Below, piece after piece: positions 1 through 8,800 of a stretch of DNA of 64,000 bases. Both the position numbers and the translations under genes were made by a program. The notes below the pieces were generated by a model. It did no database searches. It was not told the origin of the DNA and was given only the letters and a program-made list of their open reading frames with translations. The DNA lies in assembly GCF_018603905.1 (NCBI RefSeq), contig NZ_JAHFZZ010000001.1, positions 620,001-684,000 of the forward strand. Reading direction: 5' to 3'. Position 1 is the first letter of the stretch. Each line of letters starts with the position of its first letter. This DNA comes from Nonomuraea sp. NEAU-A123 (GTDB lineage: Bacteria > Actinomycetota > Actinomycetes > Streptosporangiales > Streptosporangiaceae).

Positions 1-53
1 CGCAGGCGCTCGAACTCCCGTTCACGCCGGTGGCCGAAGTCCTCGCCGCCTGA
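1..53 (+). CDS. 3' end of an unidentified protein
   Basis: The frame starting at base 3 reads QALELPFTPVAEVLAA and stops at TGA 51-53. Codon use is GC3-rich and a strong hairpin follows, so this looks like the true C-terminus of a gene entering from the left edge. Too little is visible to name it. Confidence 0.5.
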   Translation, partial: QALELPFTPVAEVLAA

Positions 54-75
54 GCCCCTTCAGGCAGTAGCTTGA

Positions 76-106
76 GCGTCCGATAGCGAGCAGCGCTATC
101 GGACGC
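76..106. terminator. Perfect 13-bp hairpin between convergent genes
   Basis: GCGTCCGATAGCG (76-88) pairs perfectly with 94-106 around a 5-nt loop. It lies between the plus-strand gene ending at 53 and the minus-strand gene whose stop codon (96-98) sits inside the stem. It is probably a bidirectional terminator. There is no T-run, which is common for actinobacterial terminators. Confidence 0.7.
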
Positions 107-1484
107 CGAGCCGCTGCCGCAGGTCGCGGGCCGTGGCCAGCACGTGGTCGATCTCGCCGGGGCTCGGCCAGGGCGCGCTGCCCGGACGCAGCAGCGTGCC
201 GCGTACCGACGCCAGGTACTCGATCGCGCTGGAGTGCAGCCCGCTGCGCCGTACCAGCCAGCCCAGCACGTCCGCGTGGTCGTGCAGCGGCCTGGTCGCC
301 AGGTCCCAGGTGCCGAGGATCTCGGCCAGCTCGGGTACGCCCAGCGAGACGCCGCCCCTGCGGCCGGTGGCCGCCGCGGCCAGCTCGGCCCGCGCGGCCA
401 GTTCGGGCTCGGCCAGCCGGTTCCACGCCGGAGGCGGCGGGTCGGCCAGCCACCGCGCGGCCTCGTCCATCTCTCCGGACGCCGACAGCAGCCCGGCCAG
501 TTCGATGGCCGCCTGGTGATGCCCGGCCAGCGCGGCCTGGCGGAACCAGTGCCGCCCGCCCGCCAGATCCCTGAACTCGGCGATGAGCAGCAGCCCGAAG
601 TGGAAGGCGGACTCGGCGTCGCCGCTGGCCGCCGCCCGGCCGAACCAGTGGCCGGCCCCCGCGGGGTCGCCGAGCTCGACGCAGACGAACCCGGCCATCC
701 GCTGATCGGCCAGCCGGCCCGCGTTGGCGGCCCGCTCGTACCAGGCGCGGGCCGTACGCAGGTCCCCGTGGCCCAGCGCGATGCCGCCGAGCTGCGAGGC
801 GGCGCCCGGATGCTCGCTCTTGGCGGCCAGCCGGTAGTAGGCCTCAGCTCCCTCGGGGTCGCGGCTGGCCTGCAGGAACAGCCCGAGACAGTAGGCCGAC
901 TCGGCATGGCCCTGGCGCGCGGCGCACTCCCACCAGTGCAGGGTCTCCTCGTCCTCACCCGCCGCGTACGCCAGGAAGCCCAGATCGTGCGCGGAGGCCG
1001 CGTCGCCGTCGGCGGCCGCCCTGCGGTGCCACTCGCGCGCCGCCGCGACCTCGCCGCCGTCCTCGCAGATCAGCGCCAGTCGCCGGGCGGCCGTCCTGGA
1101 GCCCTCGCGGGCCGCGGTCTCGAACCACCTTCTGGCGGCTTCGACGTCTCCGCGCTGCTCCAGCAACAGCGTCGCCAGGTTGACCGCGGCCTCGACGTCA
1201 CCGGTGGCGGCGGCCAGTTTGTACCAGGAGACGGCCTCCTCCAGGCTGCCGTGCTTCTCGTGCCAGACGCCCAGGTTGTAGGCGCTGTCGATGTTGCCGC
1301 CCGCCGCCGCCCGTTCCCACCACTCCTTGGCCGCCGAGCGGTCCCCGCGCTGCGCGCAGAGCCGGCCGAGCCGGTGCGCCGCCTGCGGGTCGCCCGTCTG
1401 CGCGGCCATCAGCAGCTCAGGCTCGTCTCCTACGCGTGGCGCCGGAACGGCCGGCGCCGCCACCTCCTCTTGCCACCACGCCAT
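96..1484 (-). CDS. Sel1/TPR-repeat protein
   Basis: This 462-aa protein is built almost entirely of Sel1-like helical repeats of about 36 residues. Examples are AARRWFETAAREGSRTAARR and AEAYYRLAAKSEHPGAASQL, with the typical A..W/Y....A..G pattern through most of its length. Such proteins are protein-protein interaction scaffolds; no catalytic domain or signal peptide is visible. I chose the ATG at 1484 (MAWWQEE) because the longer frame to 1577 would run into the upstream gene, which ends at 1535. An in-frame GTG two codons upstream is possible. The gap to the TauE/SafE gene is only 50 nt on the same strand, so cotranscription is plausible. The partner is unknown. Confidence 0.8.
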   Translation of the reverse strand: MAWWQEEVAAPAVPAPRVGDEPELLMAAQTGDPQAAHRLGRLCAQRGDRSAAKEWWERAAAGGNIDSAYNLGVWHEKHGSLEEAVSWYKLAAATGDVEAAVNLATLLLEQRGDVEAARRWFETAAREGSRTAARRLALICEDGGEVAAAREWHRRAAADGDAASAHDLGFLAYAAGEDEETLHWWECAARQGHAESAYCLGLFLQASRDPEGAEAYYRLAAKSEHPGAASQLGGIALGHGDLRTARAWYERAANAGRLADQRMAGFVCVELGDPAGAGHWFGRAAASGDAESAFHFGLLLIAEFRDLAGGRHWFRQAALAGHHQAAIELAGLLSASGEMDEAARWLADPPPPAWNRLAEPELAARAELAAAATGRRGGVSLGVPELAEILGTWDLATRPLHDHADVLGWLVRRSGLHSSAIEYLASVRGTLLRPGSAPWPSPGEIDHVLATARDLRQRLGVR

Positions 1485-1534
1485 GCGCACAGGGTGCCAG
1501 GTAATCGAGAGAATGCGAACAGTAATCGCCGACG

Positions 1535-2464
1535 CTAGGAGAAGTTGATGTACCCGCTGTACATCCCCATCCCGCATACGTAGCGAAGCGACCCTGGGCG
1601 CTGTGGCGGCAGCCGTACCGTCGCGGGCAGGGCGAAGTCCCGCCCGGCGATCGTGACCGTCCGCGTGCAGCCCTGGTCGGCCAGCTTGAAGACGACCTCG
1701 ACGGACACTCCGGCGCGGGCGGTCACCATCCCGGGCCGGTAGCCGTCGCGGGTCGCCCAGACGGTGACCGTACGGGCGCCCTGCCCTGCGGCGGCTGTGG
1801 ATTCGGCGGTGGCCGCGCGTGTGTATTCACCGGCGGCCGTCCCCGGAGTCGCGAGCCAGCCGCCCAGGCTGACCCCGGAGCCGACCGTCCACAGGCCGGC
1901 CACGAGCGCCGCCACCCCGGCCAGCCTGGCGAGCCTGGTCCGCGAGACCCGCCGCAGGACCCAGCCGAGCAGCGCGAAGGCAGGCGCGGTGCCGAGCACG
2001 AACCCGGCCATCACCGCCGCCCCGCCCAGCGGCGAGCCGCTGGAGACCGCGACCATCTCCATGCCGAGCGTCACGCCACAGGGGATGAGGATGGTCGCCG
2101 CGCCCAGCAGGGGCGCGCTGCGGGCCGCACGCCTGGGGGCCTCGTCGCAGCCGGATCGCCGCCTGCGGAGCAGCCTGATCGCGTACGCGATGACCGTGAT
2201 GCCCGCCGCCACCAGCAGCAGCGCCCGCACCTCCGGGGGCAGGCTGACAGCCGAACCGGCCAGGCCAAGCAGCACTCCGGCGGCCGAGTAGGAGACCAGG
2301 CGGCCCGTGAGGAACCAGGCCACGAGCACCGGATCGCGCGACGGCCGCTCGCAGCCGCCCGAGGTGAGGCCGACGAGCAGACCGCCCTGCACCGCCGTAC
2401 AGGACGCGGTCCCCGCCACCAGTCCGGCGGCGAGCCCGCTGGCGAGCAGAGCGAAAGGCTGCAC
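1535..2464 (-). CDS. TauE/SafE-type membrane protein with C-terminal cupredoxin-like domain
   Basis: The 309-aa protein has an N-terminal multi-helix membrane domain of the COG2836 / cytochrome-biogenesis-like TauE/SafE type (about residues 1-200). Conserved cysteines sit in helices at SCTAVQGGLL (C22) and LIPCGVTLGM (C129). A linker leads to a cupredoxin-like domain (about 225-309) with Cys in QGCTRTV and a terminal YVCGMGMYSGY motif, the Cys/Met arrangement seen in copper-binding plastocyanin-like domains. Related fusions are linked to copper or metal handling or thiol transfer; the exact substrate is inference. The start is GTG, two bases after a short upstream reading frame. A 15-bp palindrome lies about 75 bp upstream. 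Confidence 0.75.
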   Translation of the reverse strand: MQPFALLASGLAAGLVAGTASCTAVQGGLLVGLTSGGCERPSRDPVLVAWFLTGRLVSYSAAGVLLGLAGSAVSLPPEVRALLLVAAGITVIAYAIRLLRRRRSGCDEAPRRAARSAPLLGAATILIPCGVTLGMEMVAVSSGSPLGGAAVMAGFVLGTAPAFALLGWVLRRVSRTRLARLAGVAALVAGLWTVGSGVSLGGWLATPGTAAGEYTRAATAESTAAAGQGARTVTVWATRDGYRPGMVTARAGVSVEVVFKLADQGCTRTVTIAGRDFALPATVRLPPQRPGSLRYVCGMGMYSGYINFS

Positions 2465-2466
2465 GC

Positions 2467-2508
2467 TCAGTAGCTGCTCTGGCCGCGGAACCGGGCGATC
2501 GACTGCAT
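2467..2508 (-). CDS. Possible 13-aa leader peptide
   Basis: ATG at 2508 is preceded by a GGGGA ribosome-binding site and encodes MQSIARFRGQSSY. It stops two bases before the GTG of the TauE/SafE-cupredoxin gene. The position suggests translational coupling or a leader peptide. No homology is claimed, and the frame could be fortuitous. Confidence 0.3.
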   Translation of the reverse strand: MQSIARFRGQSSY

Positions 2509-2539
2509 AAGGGTCCCCACTTCTCGACAGTCCCTAGAA

Positions 2540-2554
2540 GCAACGTAACGTTGC
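2540..2554. promoter_or_regulatory. 15-bp perfect palindrome, likely operator
   Basis: GCAACGTAACGTTGC is a perfect 7+1+7 inverted repeat. It lies between the SHOCT gene (ends 2599) and the TauE/SafE gene. It resembles a repressor site (TetR, ArsR or CsoR class cannot be told apart) controlling the metal-type membrane gene. Confidence 0.5.
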
Positions 2555-2598
2555 GAATCGGATGCGGCCAGTAACAGTTCTTTCACCCACCGGGACGG

Positions 2599-2835
2599 TT
2601 AGCTCTTGAGCACCGACATCCGCTCGAAGTACTCGTCGTCGGTCATCTCGCCGCGAGCGTATCGCTCGGCGAGGATCCGCTCCGCCGACCCCGTCGCTCT
2701 GACCTCGGTACGCCACCGGCCCTTCTGCCAGGCCCGGGCGCCCAGAGCGACGACTGCCACCCAGAACAGGCCCCAGAGAACCGGAATGATCGGCCAGAAG
2801 CCAGCGCCCCAGCCCCAATGCGTCATCGTGTTCAT
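2599..2835 (-). CDS. Small membrane protein with SHOCT domain
   Basis: This 78-aa protein has one hydrophobic helix (FWPIIPVLWGLFWVAVVALG, about residues 14-33) and a C-terminal SHOCT motif, ILAERYARGEMTDDEYFERM. SHOCT is a short oligomerisation domain usually at the C-terminus of small membrane proteins. I start at ATG 2835 (MNTMTHWG); the frame is open further upstream but those residues do not look coding, and another ATG lies three codons downstream. It is cotranscribed with, or just upstream of, the TauE/SafE-cupredoxin gene. Function is unknown; a metal-stress role is inferred only from the neighbour. Confidence 0.7.
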   Translation of the reverse strand: MNTMTHWGWGAGFWPIIPVLWGLFWVAVVALGARAWQKGRWRTEVRATGSAERILAERYARGEMTDDEYFERMSVLKS

Positions 2836-2973
2836 GTATTCCAGGGTCGCCGCCGGATGAGCCCGGCACATCAGACCCATGGCGCGTCCTGACCTCCACC
2901 CAGGGGAGTGTTCGGCCTCGTTCGTCGTACACCCGCGGTGGTAGCCGGCTAGCACTCCAGTGACACTTCGCGA

Positions 2974-3197
2974 TCATGGCTCGGATCTGCGCTGGTAGGG
3001 GCAGCGTCGGGCGGTGGCCTGGTGTCGGCGGCGCCAATCTGACCAGCGCAGAATGTCCGTGATAGAGCGGTGCCTGGTCAGCTTGAGTGTGTCCAGCGGC
3101 TGGCGGATCTCGGGCAAGGTCAGCGGGATGCGGTCGTCGGTGGTGCTGGGCGGCTGGGCGGCGGCGATGGCTGTCAGGAGGGCCAGGGCGAGCCCAC
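2974..3197 (-). pseudogene. Transposase C-terminal remnant (copy A)
   Basis: The minus strand reads LALALLTAIAAAQ, then IPLTLPEIRQPLDTLKL, then ILRWSDWRRRHQATARR and QRRSEP followed by TGA at 2974-2976. The WSxWRRRHQA.AR..YQR ending is characteristic of actinobacterial DDE transposases (IS701/IS4-like; exact family not certain). An in-frame stop lies just upstream and no N-terminal half is present, so it is a fragment. It is nearly identical, in inverted orientation, to a shorter remnant at about 9.0-9.1 kb. Confidence 0.6.
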
Positions 3198-3349
3198 GCC
3201 CTCAGCCACCGGAATCAGGCCCGGCGACCGGCCTCTACAGAGCGCGCCGCGCCTCTATAGAAGGTGCTGGAGCACGATTCGAGAGTACTTGGAGCGCCCC
3301 GGCCGAGCCTTTCTCACAGAGGTCAGCACCCCTGGAGAAAGGACCCGCC

Positions 3350-5104
3350 ATGAGCGAGCAGAACCCCCCGGCACCGACGTCCAAGAACGTCGCCGGACTC
3401 CTTTTACGGCTGGGCGCGGGAGCCACGGCCACGGCGTTCCTGGCTTCGGCGCTGGTCGCCGCGACGACCGCGCCCGCCGCGGCCGTGACGCGCGGCGACA
3501 TCGTCGGCGTCGCGCAGAGCCAGTTCGCCAACGCCTCCCGCAACCACGAAGAGCCGATGGGCAGTGGTTGCAACTACTACACCGGGTACTTCCGGTCCTG
3601 GAAGCCGGCGGGTGGCTGCCCGGCCACGGACGGCGTGCAGTGGCGGGACAGCGACTGGTGCGCGGACTTCTCCAAGTACGTGTGGAAGAACGCGGGAGTG
3701 CCCGACGCCGACGTCTCCGAGACCAATGGCGGCGTGCTCACCGGCTGGGCCAGCTCCTTCAAGGACTACGGCACCAAGCACGGGACCTGGCACGCGCGTT
3801 CCACCGGTTACGCCCCCCAGCCCGGCGACGCGGTCGTCTTCGACTGGGACCAGAGCGGCGACATCGACCATGTCGGGATCGTCAAGTCCTCGAACGCCAC
3901 CACCGTCTACACCATCGAGGGCAACAGCGGCGACCGCGTCAAGGAGAACAGCTACTCGCGCACGAACATCGACATCGTTGGCTATTCCGCGCCGTTGGGC
4001 GCCGAGGATGGTCCGCCCGCCACTCCCGCCACCGACGCGAGCGGCACCAGTGACGTTCGGGCCGACTTCAACGGTGACGGGCTGGACGACGTGGCCGCGT
4101 TCTACGACTACCCGGGGGCCCGGACGGTCCTGTTCGTCTGGTCGGCCAAGGCCGGGGGCGGCTTCAACCCGCCGGTCAGCATGTGGGACTCGGGTGCGGG
4201 CAACTTCGAACAGCCGCGCGCCAAGGCCATCGCGGGTGACTTCAACGGTGACGGCCTGGCAGACGTCGGCACCTTCTACGACTACTCCGGCGCCCGCACG
4301 GGCCTGTGGATCTGGACCGCCAAGGCTGGCGGCGGCTTCAACGCGCCCGTCATGTCCTGGGATTCGGGCGCGGGCAACTTCGAACAACCCCGCGCCAAGG
4401 CCGTCACCGGCGACTTCAACGGCGACGGCCTGGCAGACATCGGTACGTTCTACGACTACCCCGGCGCCCGCACCGGCCTGTGGACCTGGACCGCCAAGGC
4501 CGGGGGCGGCTTCAACGCGCCCGTCATGGCCTGGGATTCGGGAGCGGGGAACTTCGAACAGCCGCGCGCCAAGGCCGTCGCGGGTGACTTCAACGGTGAC
4601 GGCCTGGCAGACGTCGGCACCTTCTACGACTACTCCGGGGCCCGCACGGGCCTGTGGATCTGGACCGCCAAGGCCGGGGGCGGCTTCAACGCGCCCGTCA
4701 TGGCCTGGGATTCGGGAGCGGGCAACTTCGAACAGCCCCGTGCCAAGCCCGTCGTCGGTGACTTCAACGGCGACAACATGACCGACATCAGCACCTTCTA
4801 CGACTACCCCGGCGCCCGAACCGGCCTGTGGACCTGGACCGCCAAAACCGGCGGCGGCTTCAACGCGCCCATCATGACCTGGGATTCGGGAGCGGGCAAC
4901 TTCGAACAGCCCCGCGCCAAAGCCGTCACCGGTGACTTCAACGGCGACAACATGACCGACATCAGCACCTTCTACGACTACCCCGGCGCCCGAACCGGCC
5001 TGTGGACCTGGACCGCCAAAACCGGCGGCGGCTTCAACCCGCCCACCATGACCTGGGACTCCGGAGCGGGCAACTGGGAGCAGTTCCGTACCAAGCCGAT
5101 CTAA
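3350..5104 (+). CDS. Secreted CHAP-domain amidase with six FG-GAP/VCBS-like repeats
   Basis: The 584-aa protein starts at ATG 3350 behind a GGAGAAAGGA ribosome-binding site. Residues 1-45 form a signal peptide ending in APAAA. A CHAP cysteine peptidase/amidase domain follows (about 48-215), with catalytic Cys in DSDWCADFSKYVW (C104) and His in GDIDHVGIV (H174). CHAP enzymes cut peptidoglycan cross-links or amide bonds. The C-terminal half is six 58-residue repeats starting DFNGDG.AD (calcium-binding DxNGDGxxD signature). They probably form a beta-propeller-like wall- or glycan-binding module. The product is expected outside the membrane. A convergent D-Ala-D-Ala dipeptidase gene and a SARP regulator lie next to it. 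Confidence 0.85.
   Translation: MSEQNPPAPTSKNVAGLLLRLGAGATATAFLASALVAATTAPAAAVTRGDIVGVAQSQFANASRNHEEPMGSGCNYYTGYFRSWKPAGGCPATDGVQWRDSDWCADFSKYVWKNAGVPDADVSETNGGVLTGWASSFKDYGTKHGTWHARSTGYAPQPGDAVVFDWDQSGDIDHVGIVKSSNATTVYTIEGNSGDRVKENSYSRTNIDIVGYSAPLGAEDGPPATPATDASGTSDVRADFNGDGLDDVAAFYDYPGARTVLFVWSAKAGGGFNPPVSMWDSGAGNFEQPRAKAIAGDFNGDGLADVGTFYDYSGARTGLWIWTAKAGGGFNAPVMSWDSGAGNFEQPRAKAVTGDFNGDGLADIGTFYDYPGARTGLWTWTAKAGGGFNAPVMAWDSGAGNFEQPRAKAVAGDFNGDGLADVGTFYDYSGARTGLWIWTAKAGGGFNAPVMAWDSGAGNFEQPRAKPVVGDFNGDNMTDISTFYDYPGARTGLWTWTAKTGGGFNAPIMTWDSGAGNFEQPRAKAVTGDFNGDNMTDISTFYDYPGARTGLWTWTAKTGGGFNPPTMTWDSGAGNWEQFRTKPI
4064..5104 (+). repeat. Six tandem 174-bp coding repeats
   Basis: The repeats begin at 4064, 4238, 4412, 4586, 4760 and 4934, each exactly 174 bp (58 codons). 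Inner copies are nearly identical at DNA level; units 2 and 4 and units 5 and 6 form the closest pairs, indicating recent duplication or conversion. Each encodes DFNGDG...D, FYDY.GARTGLW, GGGFN.P and WDSGAGN. Copy number is likely to vary between strains. Confidence 0.95.
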
Positions 5105-5119
5105 GGTCCTCACCACACG

Positions 5120-5156
5120 CGACCGCCGCGGTGATCATCGATCACCGCGGCGGTCG
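5120..5156. terminator. Bidirectional terminator with 16-bp perfect stem
   Basis: Bases 5120-5135 pair perfectly with 5141-5156 around a 5-nt loop. The hairpin fills the 55-bp gap between the convergent CHAP gene (stop 5104) and dipeptidase gene (stop 5160). Confidence 0.9.
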
Positions 5157-5159
5157 AAC

Positions 5160-5822
5160 TCATGTACGCGGCGACCACTCGATCAGGGGGTACAGGGCCG
5201 CGGGAGCGCCGGTGGTCATGGCCCAGTAACGATCGCCGTACGACCAGTGCCACCACTCCGTCGGGTAGTTGACGAACCCGGCCGCGGACATGACGCCGAT
5301 GAGGATCTCCCGGTTGGCGCGGGCGTGCTTGGAGATGTTCGGCGCGGCCGTGTAGCAGGCGTCGTCGCTCTCCTCCGGGCTGGCGTTCACCTCGGTGCCC
5401 ATGTCCAGCTCGGCGCCGTCGCCGGTGCACAGGGTGAGGTCCACCGCCGCGCCGCAGACGTGCGGGCCGATGTGGGGCGGCGCCAGGGAACGGCTGGCCT
5501 GCACGTACACGTGCTCAGGCGACCAGTCGGGGTTGTCCGCGCCGAGCTGCGAGGCGTACCGCTGGAAGTACCGTTCCTGCAGCGCGGGCGGCCGGTACGC
5601 CTCGACTACGAGCAGCCGCAGCCCGTCGGGCAGGCCGTTCTGGGCGCGCAGGAGGCGCTCGACGTGACCTTGGCGGACGTGCGCGTACGCTCCGCCGGGG
5701 TCCGCCATCCGCTGGTCCAGCCGCAGGCCGGGGACGGTGCGCAGGTCTGCCAGCGGCTCCGCGCGATCCTCGACGGGAATCTCGCTGATTCTGGGGTCTG
5801 ACATGAGGATGATGTCCGGCAC
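5160..5822 (-). CDS. D-alanyl-D-alanine dipeptidase (VanX/DdpX family, M15D)
   Basis: The 220-aa enzyme carries the zinc-peptidase signature of VanX-type dipeptidases: EAYRPP (R77), PHVCGAAVDLTL with H121 and D128, and TEWWHW with E189 and H192. The reaction is hydrolysis of D-Ala-D-Ala, used in peptidoglycan recycling or glycopeptide resistance. No signal peptide is visible, so it is probably cytoplasmic. Start is GTG at 5822 with AAGGAGA 8 nt upstream; ATG 18 bp downstream is the alternative. It lies 62 nt behind the SARP gene on the same strand and may be its cotranscribed target. No vanH/vanA genes are nearby, so a resistance role is not supported here. Confidence 0.85.
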   Translation of the reverse strand: MPDIILMSDPRISEIPVEDRAEPLADLRTVPGLRLDQRMADPGGAYAHVRQGHVERLLRAQNGLPDGLRLLVVEAYRPPALQERYFQRYASQLGADNPDWSPEHVYVQASRSLAPPHIGPHVCGAAVDLTLCTGDGAELDMGTEVNASPEESDDACYTAAPNISKHARANREILIGVMSAAGFVNYPTEWWHWSYGDRYWAMTTGAPAALYPLIEWSPRT

Positions 5823-5884
5823 GACGCTCTCCTTGCACAGAAAAGGGGCTGTTTAGGAGGACGTTGAGCGAGGGCACTCCAAAT

Positions 5885-8800
5885 TCACTCCAGAAAAGCA
5901 CCAGACGAGCGCAGTTCGCCGTACTCGCGGGTGCCGTACTCGGCGAAGACGGCGAGCGCCGCGGCTCGCATGGAGGCGGCGGCGGGGGCGTCCCCGGCCG
6001 CCTCGCGGGCGGCGGCCAGGTCGCGCAGGGTGCGGGCGCGGAACAGCGGCAGCCCCAGCCGGTCCCACAGCGCGACGGCCCGGCCGAGATGCTCCTCGGC
6101 CTGCGCGTGCCTGCCGTGGGCCAAATGCAGCTCGCCGACGGTCCGCTCGACGAGCGCCATCCCGAACCGGTCGTCGTTCCGTTCGCACACCTCCATCGCC
6201 TCCCGCAGCTCGGGCAGGATGCCGGCGTCGCCGCCGAGCCGGATGCGGGTCTTGGCCAGGGCCTGCACGCAGTACGCGAGCATCAGCGGGTCGCCCGCCT
6301 CACGCAGCAGGGCCACCGCCCGCGCGCTCATCTCCTCGGCCCGGCCGAACTCGCCGACGGCCCGGTGGACCAGGCCGATGGTACGCAGCGTGATCCCCTC
6401 GCCGCGCTTGCTGCCCAGCCTGCGGAAGGCGGCCAGGGCGTCGTCGAGCAGTTCGCGGGCGGCGGCGAACTCACCCTGTTCGAGCAGCACCGATCCGGCC
6501 AGCCGGTTGACGTGCCCGATCCCGGCGTCGTCGCCGAGCGAGCGGAACACCTCCGCCGCGTCCCGCAGGTGGGCCAGCGCCGCGGCCAGATCGCCCAGCT
6601 CGCGGCAGGCGTTGCCGATGCCGGCGACGGCCACCGCCTGCCCGTGCGCGTCGCCACCCGCGCGCAGCAGCGGCAGCGCCTGGTGGAAGAACGCCTGCGC
6701 CTCCGAATAGCGGTCCTGCCGGTAGCGGAGCTGGCCGAGCCCCACCAGAAGCGTCGCCTCGGCCAGCGGATCGCCCGCCCGCCGTGCCGCGCCCAGCGCC
6801 GACTCGTGTGTACGCCGCCACTCCTCGAAACGGGTGTCCACGGAGAACGAGGAGGAGCACAGGGCGGCGGCCACCTCGCAGGCCACCTCGTGCAGGTTCA
6901 TGGCGGCCGCCCGCTCCACCGCGACGACCAGGGCGGGGCTCTCGGCGCTGAACCACGTGACCAGGTCGGCCACGTCCGCGTCGACGGGCCTGGCCATGGC
7001 GTACTCGCGCCGCAGCGTCAGCGCGCCCAGCGGCCGGGCGGCGGCGGCCCGGGTGATCAGCCACAGCCAGCCGCCCAGGGCGCGGTTCACGGCCGCCGCG
7101 CGCTCCTCGGGCGGCTCTTCGGCCTCGGCGCGTTCGGCCGCGTACACGCGCAGGAGGTCGTGCAGGCGGTAGCGGGCCTGCCCGGCCGCGTCCACGGCGA
7201 CATCGTCGAGGAGCTGGGCGTCCATCAGGCGTTCGACGGCCTCCTCGGCCTCGGTCTCGGGCACGTCCAGGAGCGCCGCGGGCACCCAGGACGCGAAGTC
7301 GGGCACGCCCAGCAGCCCGAGCAGGCGGAACGCCCGTTTCGCTCCCTCGTCGAGCCCCCGGTAGCTGAGCGCGACGCTGGCCCGTACCTCCAGGTCGCCG
7401 GCGGTGAGCTCGTCCAGGCGGCGGTGTTCGTCGGCCAGCCGTCCGGCCAGCGTCGCGAGCGGCCAGTTCGGGCGGGCCGCCAGCCGCGCGCCTGCCGTGC
7501 GCAGCGCGAGCGGCAGATGACCGCAGAGGCGGACGATGTGCCCGGCCGCCTCCGTCTGCGCCCGTACGCGCTCAGGACCGGCGATGCGGGCGAGCAGGTC
7601 CACTGCCGCAGGGGTGTCGAAGACGTCGAGGTCGCTCACCCGCACCCCGTCCAGGCCGGCGAGCCTGCGCCTGGCCGTGATCAGCACGGCGCAGGTGGGG
7701 CTGCCCGGGAGCAGGGGGCGTACCTGCTGCTCGGAGCCCGCGTCGTCGAGCACCACGAGCACCCGTCGGCCGTGCAGGGCGCTGCGGTAGGCGTCCACGC
7801 ATTCGGGCACCGTCGACGGAATCGCGGACGGCGGCAGGCCGAGCGCCCGCAGGAAACGGCCGAGCACCTCCAAAGCCGGGGCCGGAGAGCCGGTGACGCC
7901 GCGCAGGTCGGCGTAGAGCTGCCCGTCGGGGTAGGCCGGGGACGCCTCGTGAGCGGCCTTCACCGCGAGCGTCGACTTGCCGACCCCGCCCTTGCCGGAG
8001 ATGACGCACACCGTGACCGTGTCGCTGGGGGCGCCGAGCAGGGCGGTCAGCTCCGCGAGCTGGCGCTGCCTGCCGGTGAAGTCGGCGACCCCGCGGGGCA
8101 GGTGCGCCGGGACCGGCTGTGATTTGGGCAGCGCCGGAGCGGGGTCCAGGGCGGGGTCCGCGCGCAGCACCGCCTCGTACAGTTCCTGCAGCTCGGGGCC
8201 GGGATCTACGCCCAGCTCGTCGGCCAGCGCCTTGCGGCCCTCGTGGTAGACCGCCATCGCGTCGGCCTGGCGGCCCAGCCGGTACTGGGCCCTCATGAGC
8301 AGGGCGCGGGGGCGCTCTCTGGTGGGGTGCAGGCGGACCAGCTCGGTGAGCTCGCCGGCCGCCTCCGCGTGCCTGCCCAGCGTCAGCTCTGCGTGAAGCA
8401 GCTCCTCCTGGACGAGCAGCCGCGTCTCGTCGAGGCGGGCGGCCTCGCCGCGCAGCACGTGCCCGATGCCGCCGAGCGCCGATCCGCGCCACAGCGCCAG
8501 CGCCGCGCGCAGGCTCTCGGCCGCGCGGTCGTGCCCACCGTCCGCCGCGTGCCGCCGGCCTTCGGCGACCATCCGCTCGAACGACTCCACGTCGAGCCGG
8601 CCGGGCTGGAACCGGGCCGCGTACCCGGGCGGCCTGGTCTCGATCACCTCCGCCTCGCCGCCGTCCGCGAGCGTGCGGCGCAGGCCGTACACGTACGTCT
8701 GGACGAGCGCGGAGGCGCTGCGCGGCGGGTCGTCGCCCCACAGCACGTCCACGAGCCGCTCACTGGAGACGACCTTCCCGTCGGCCAGCAGCAGCGCGGC

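Noticed and set aside
3404..5116. 570-aa minus-strand open frame antisense to the CHAP gene
   Set aside because: It is a shadow of the repetitive GC-rich plus-strand gene; its product is compositionally odd and the plus strand has signal peptide, catalytic motifs and repeats.
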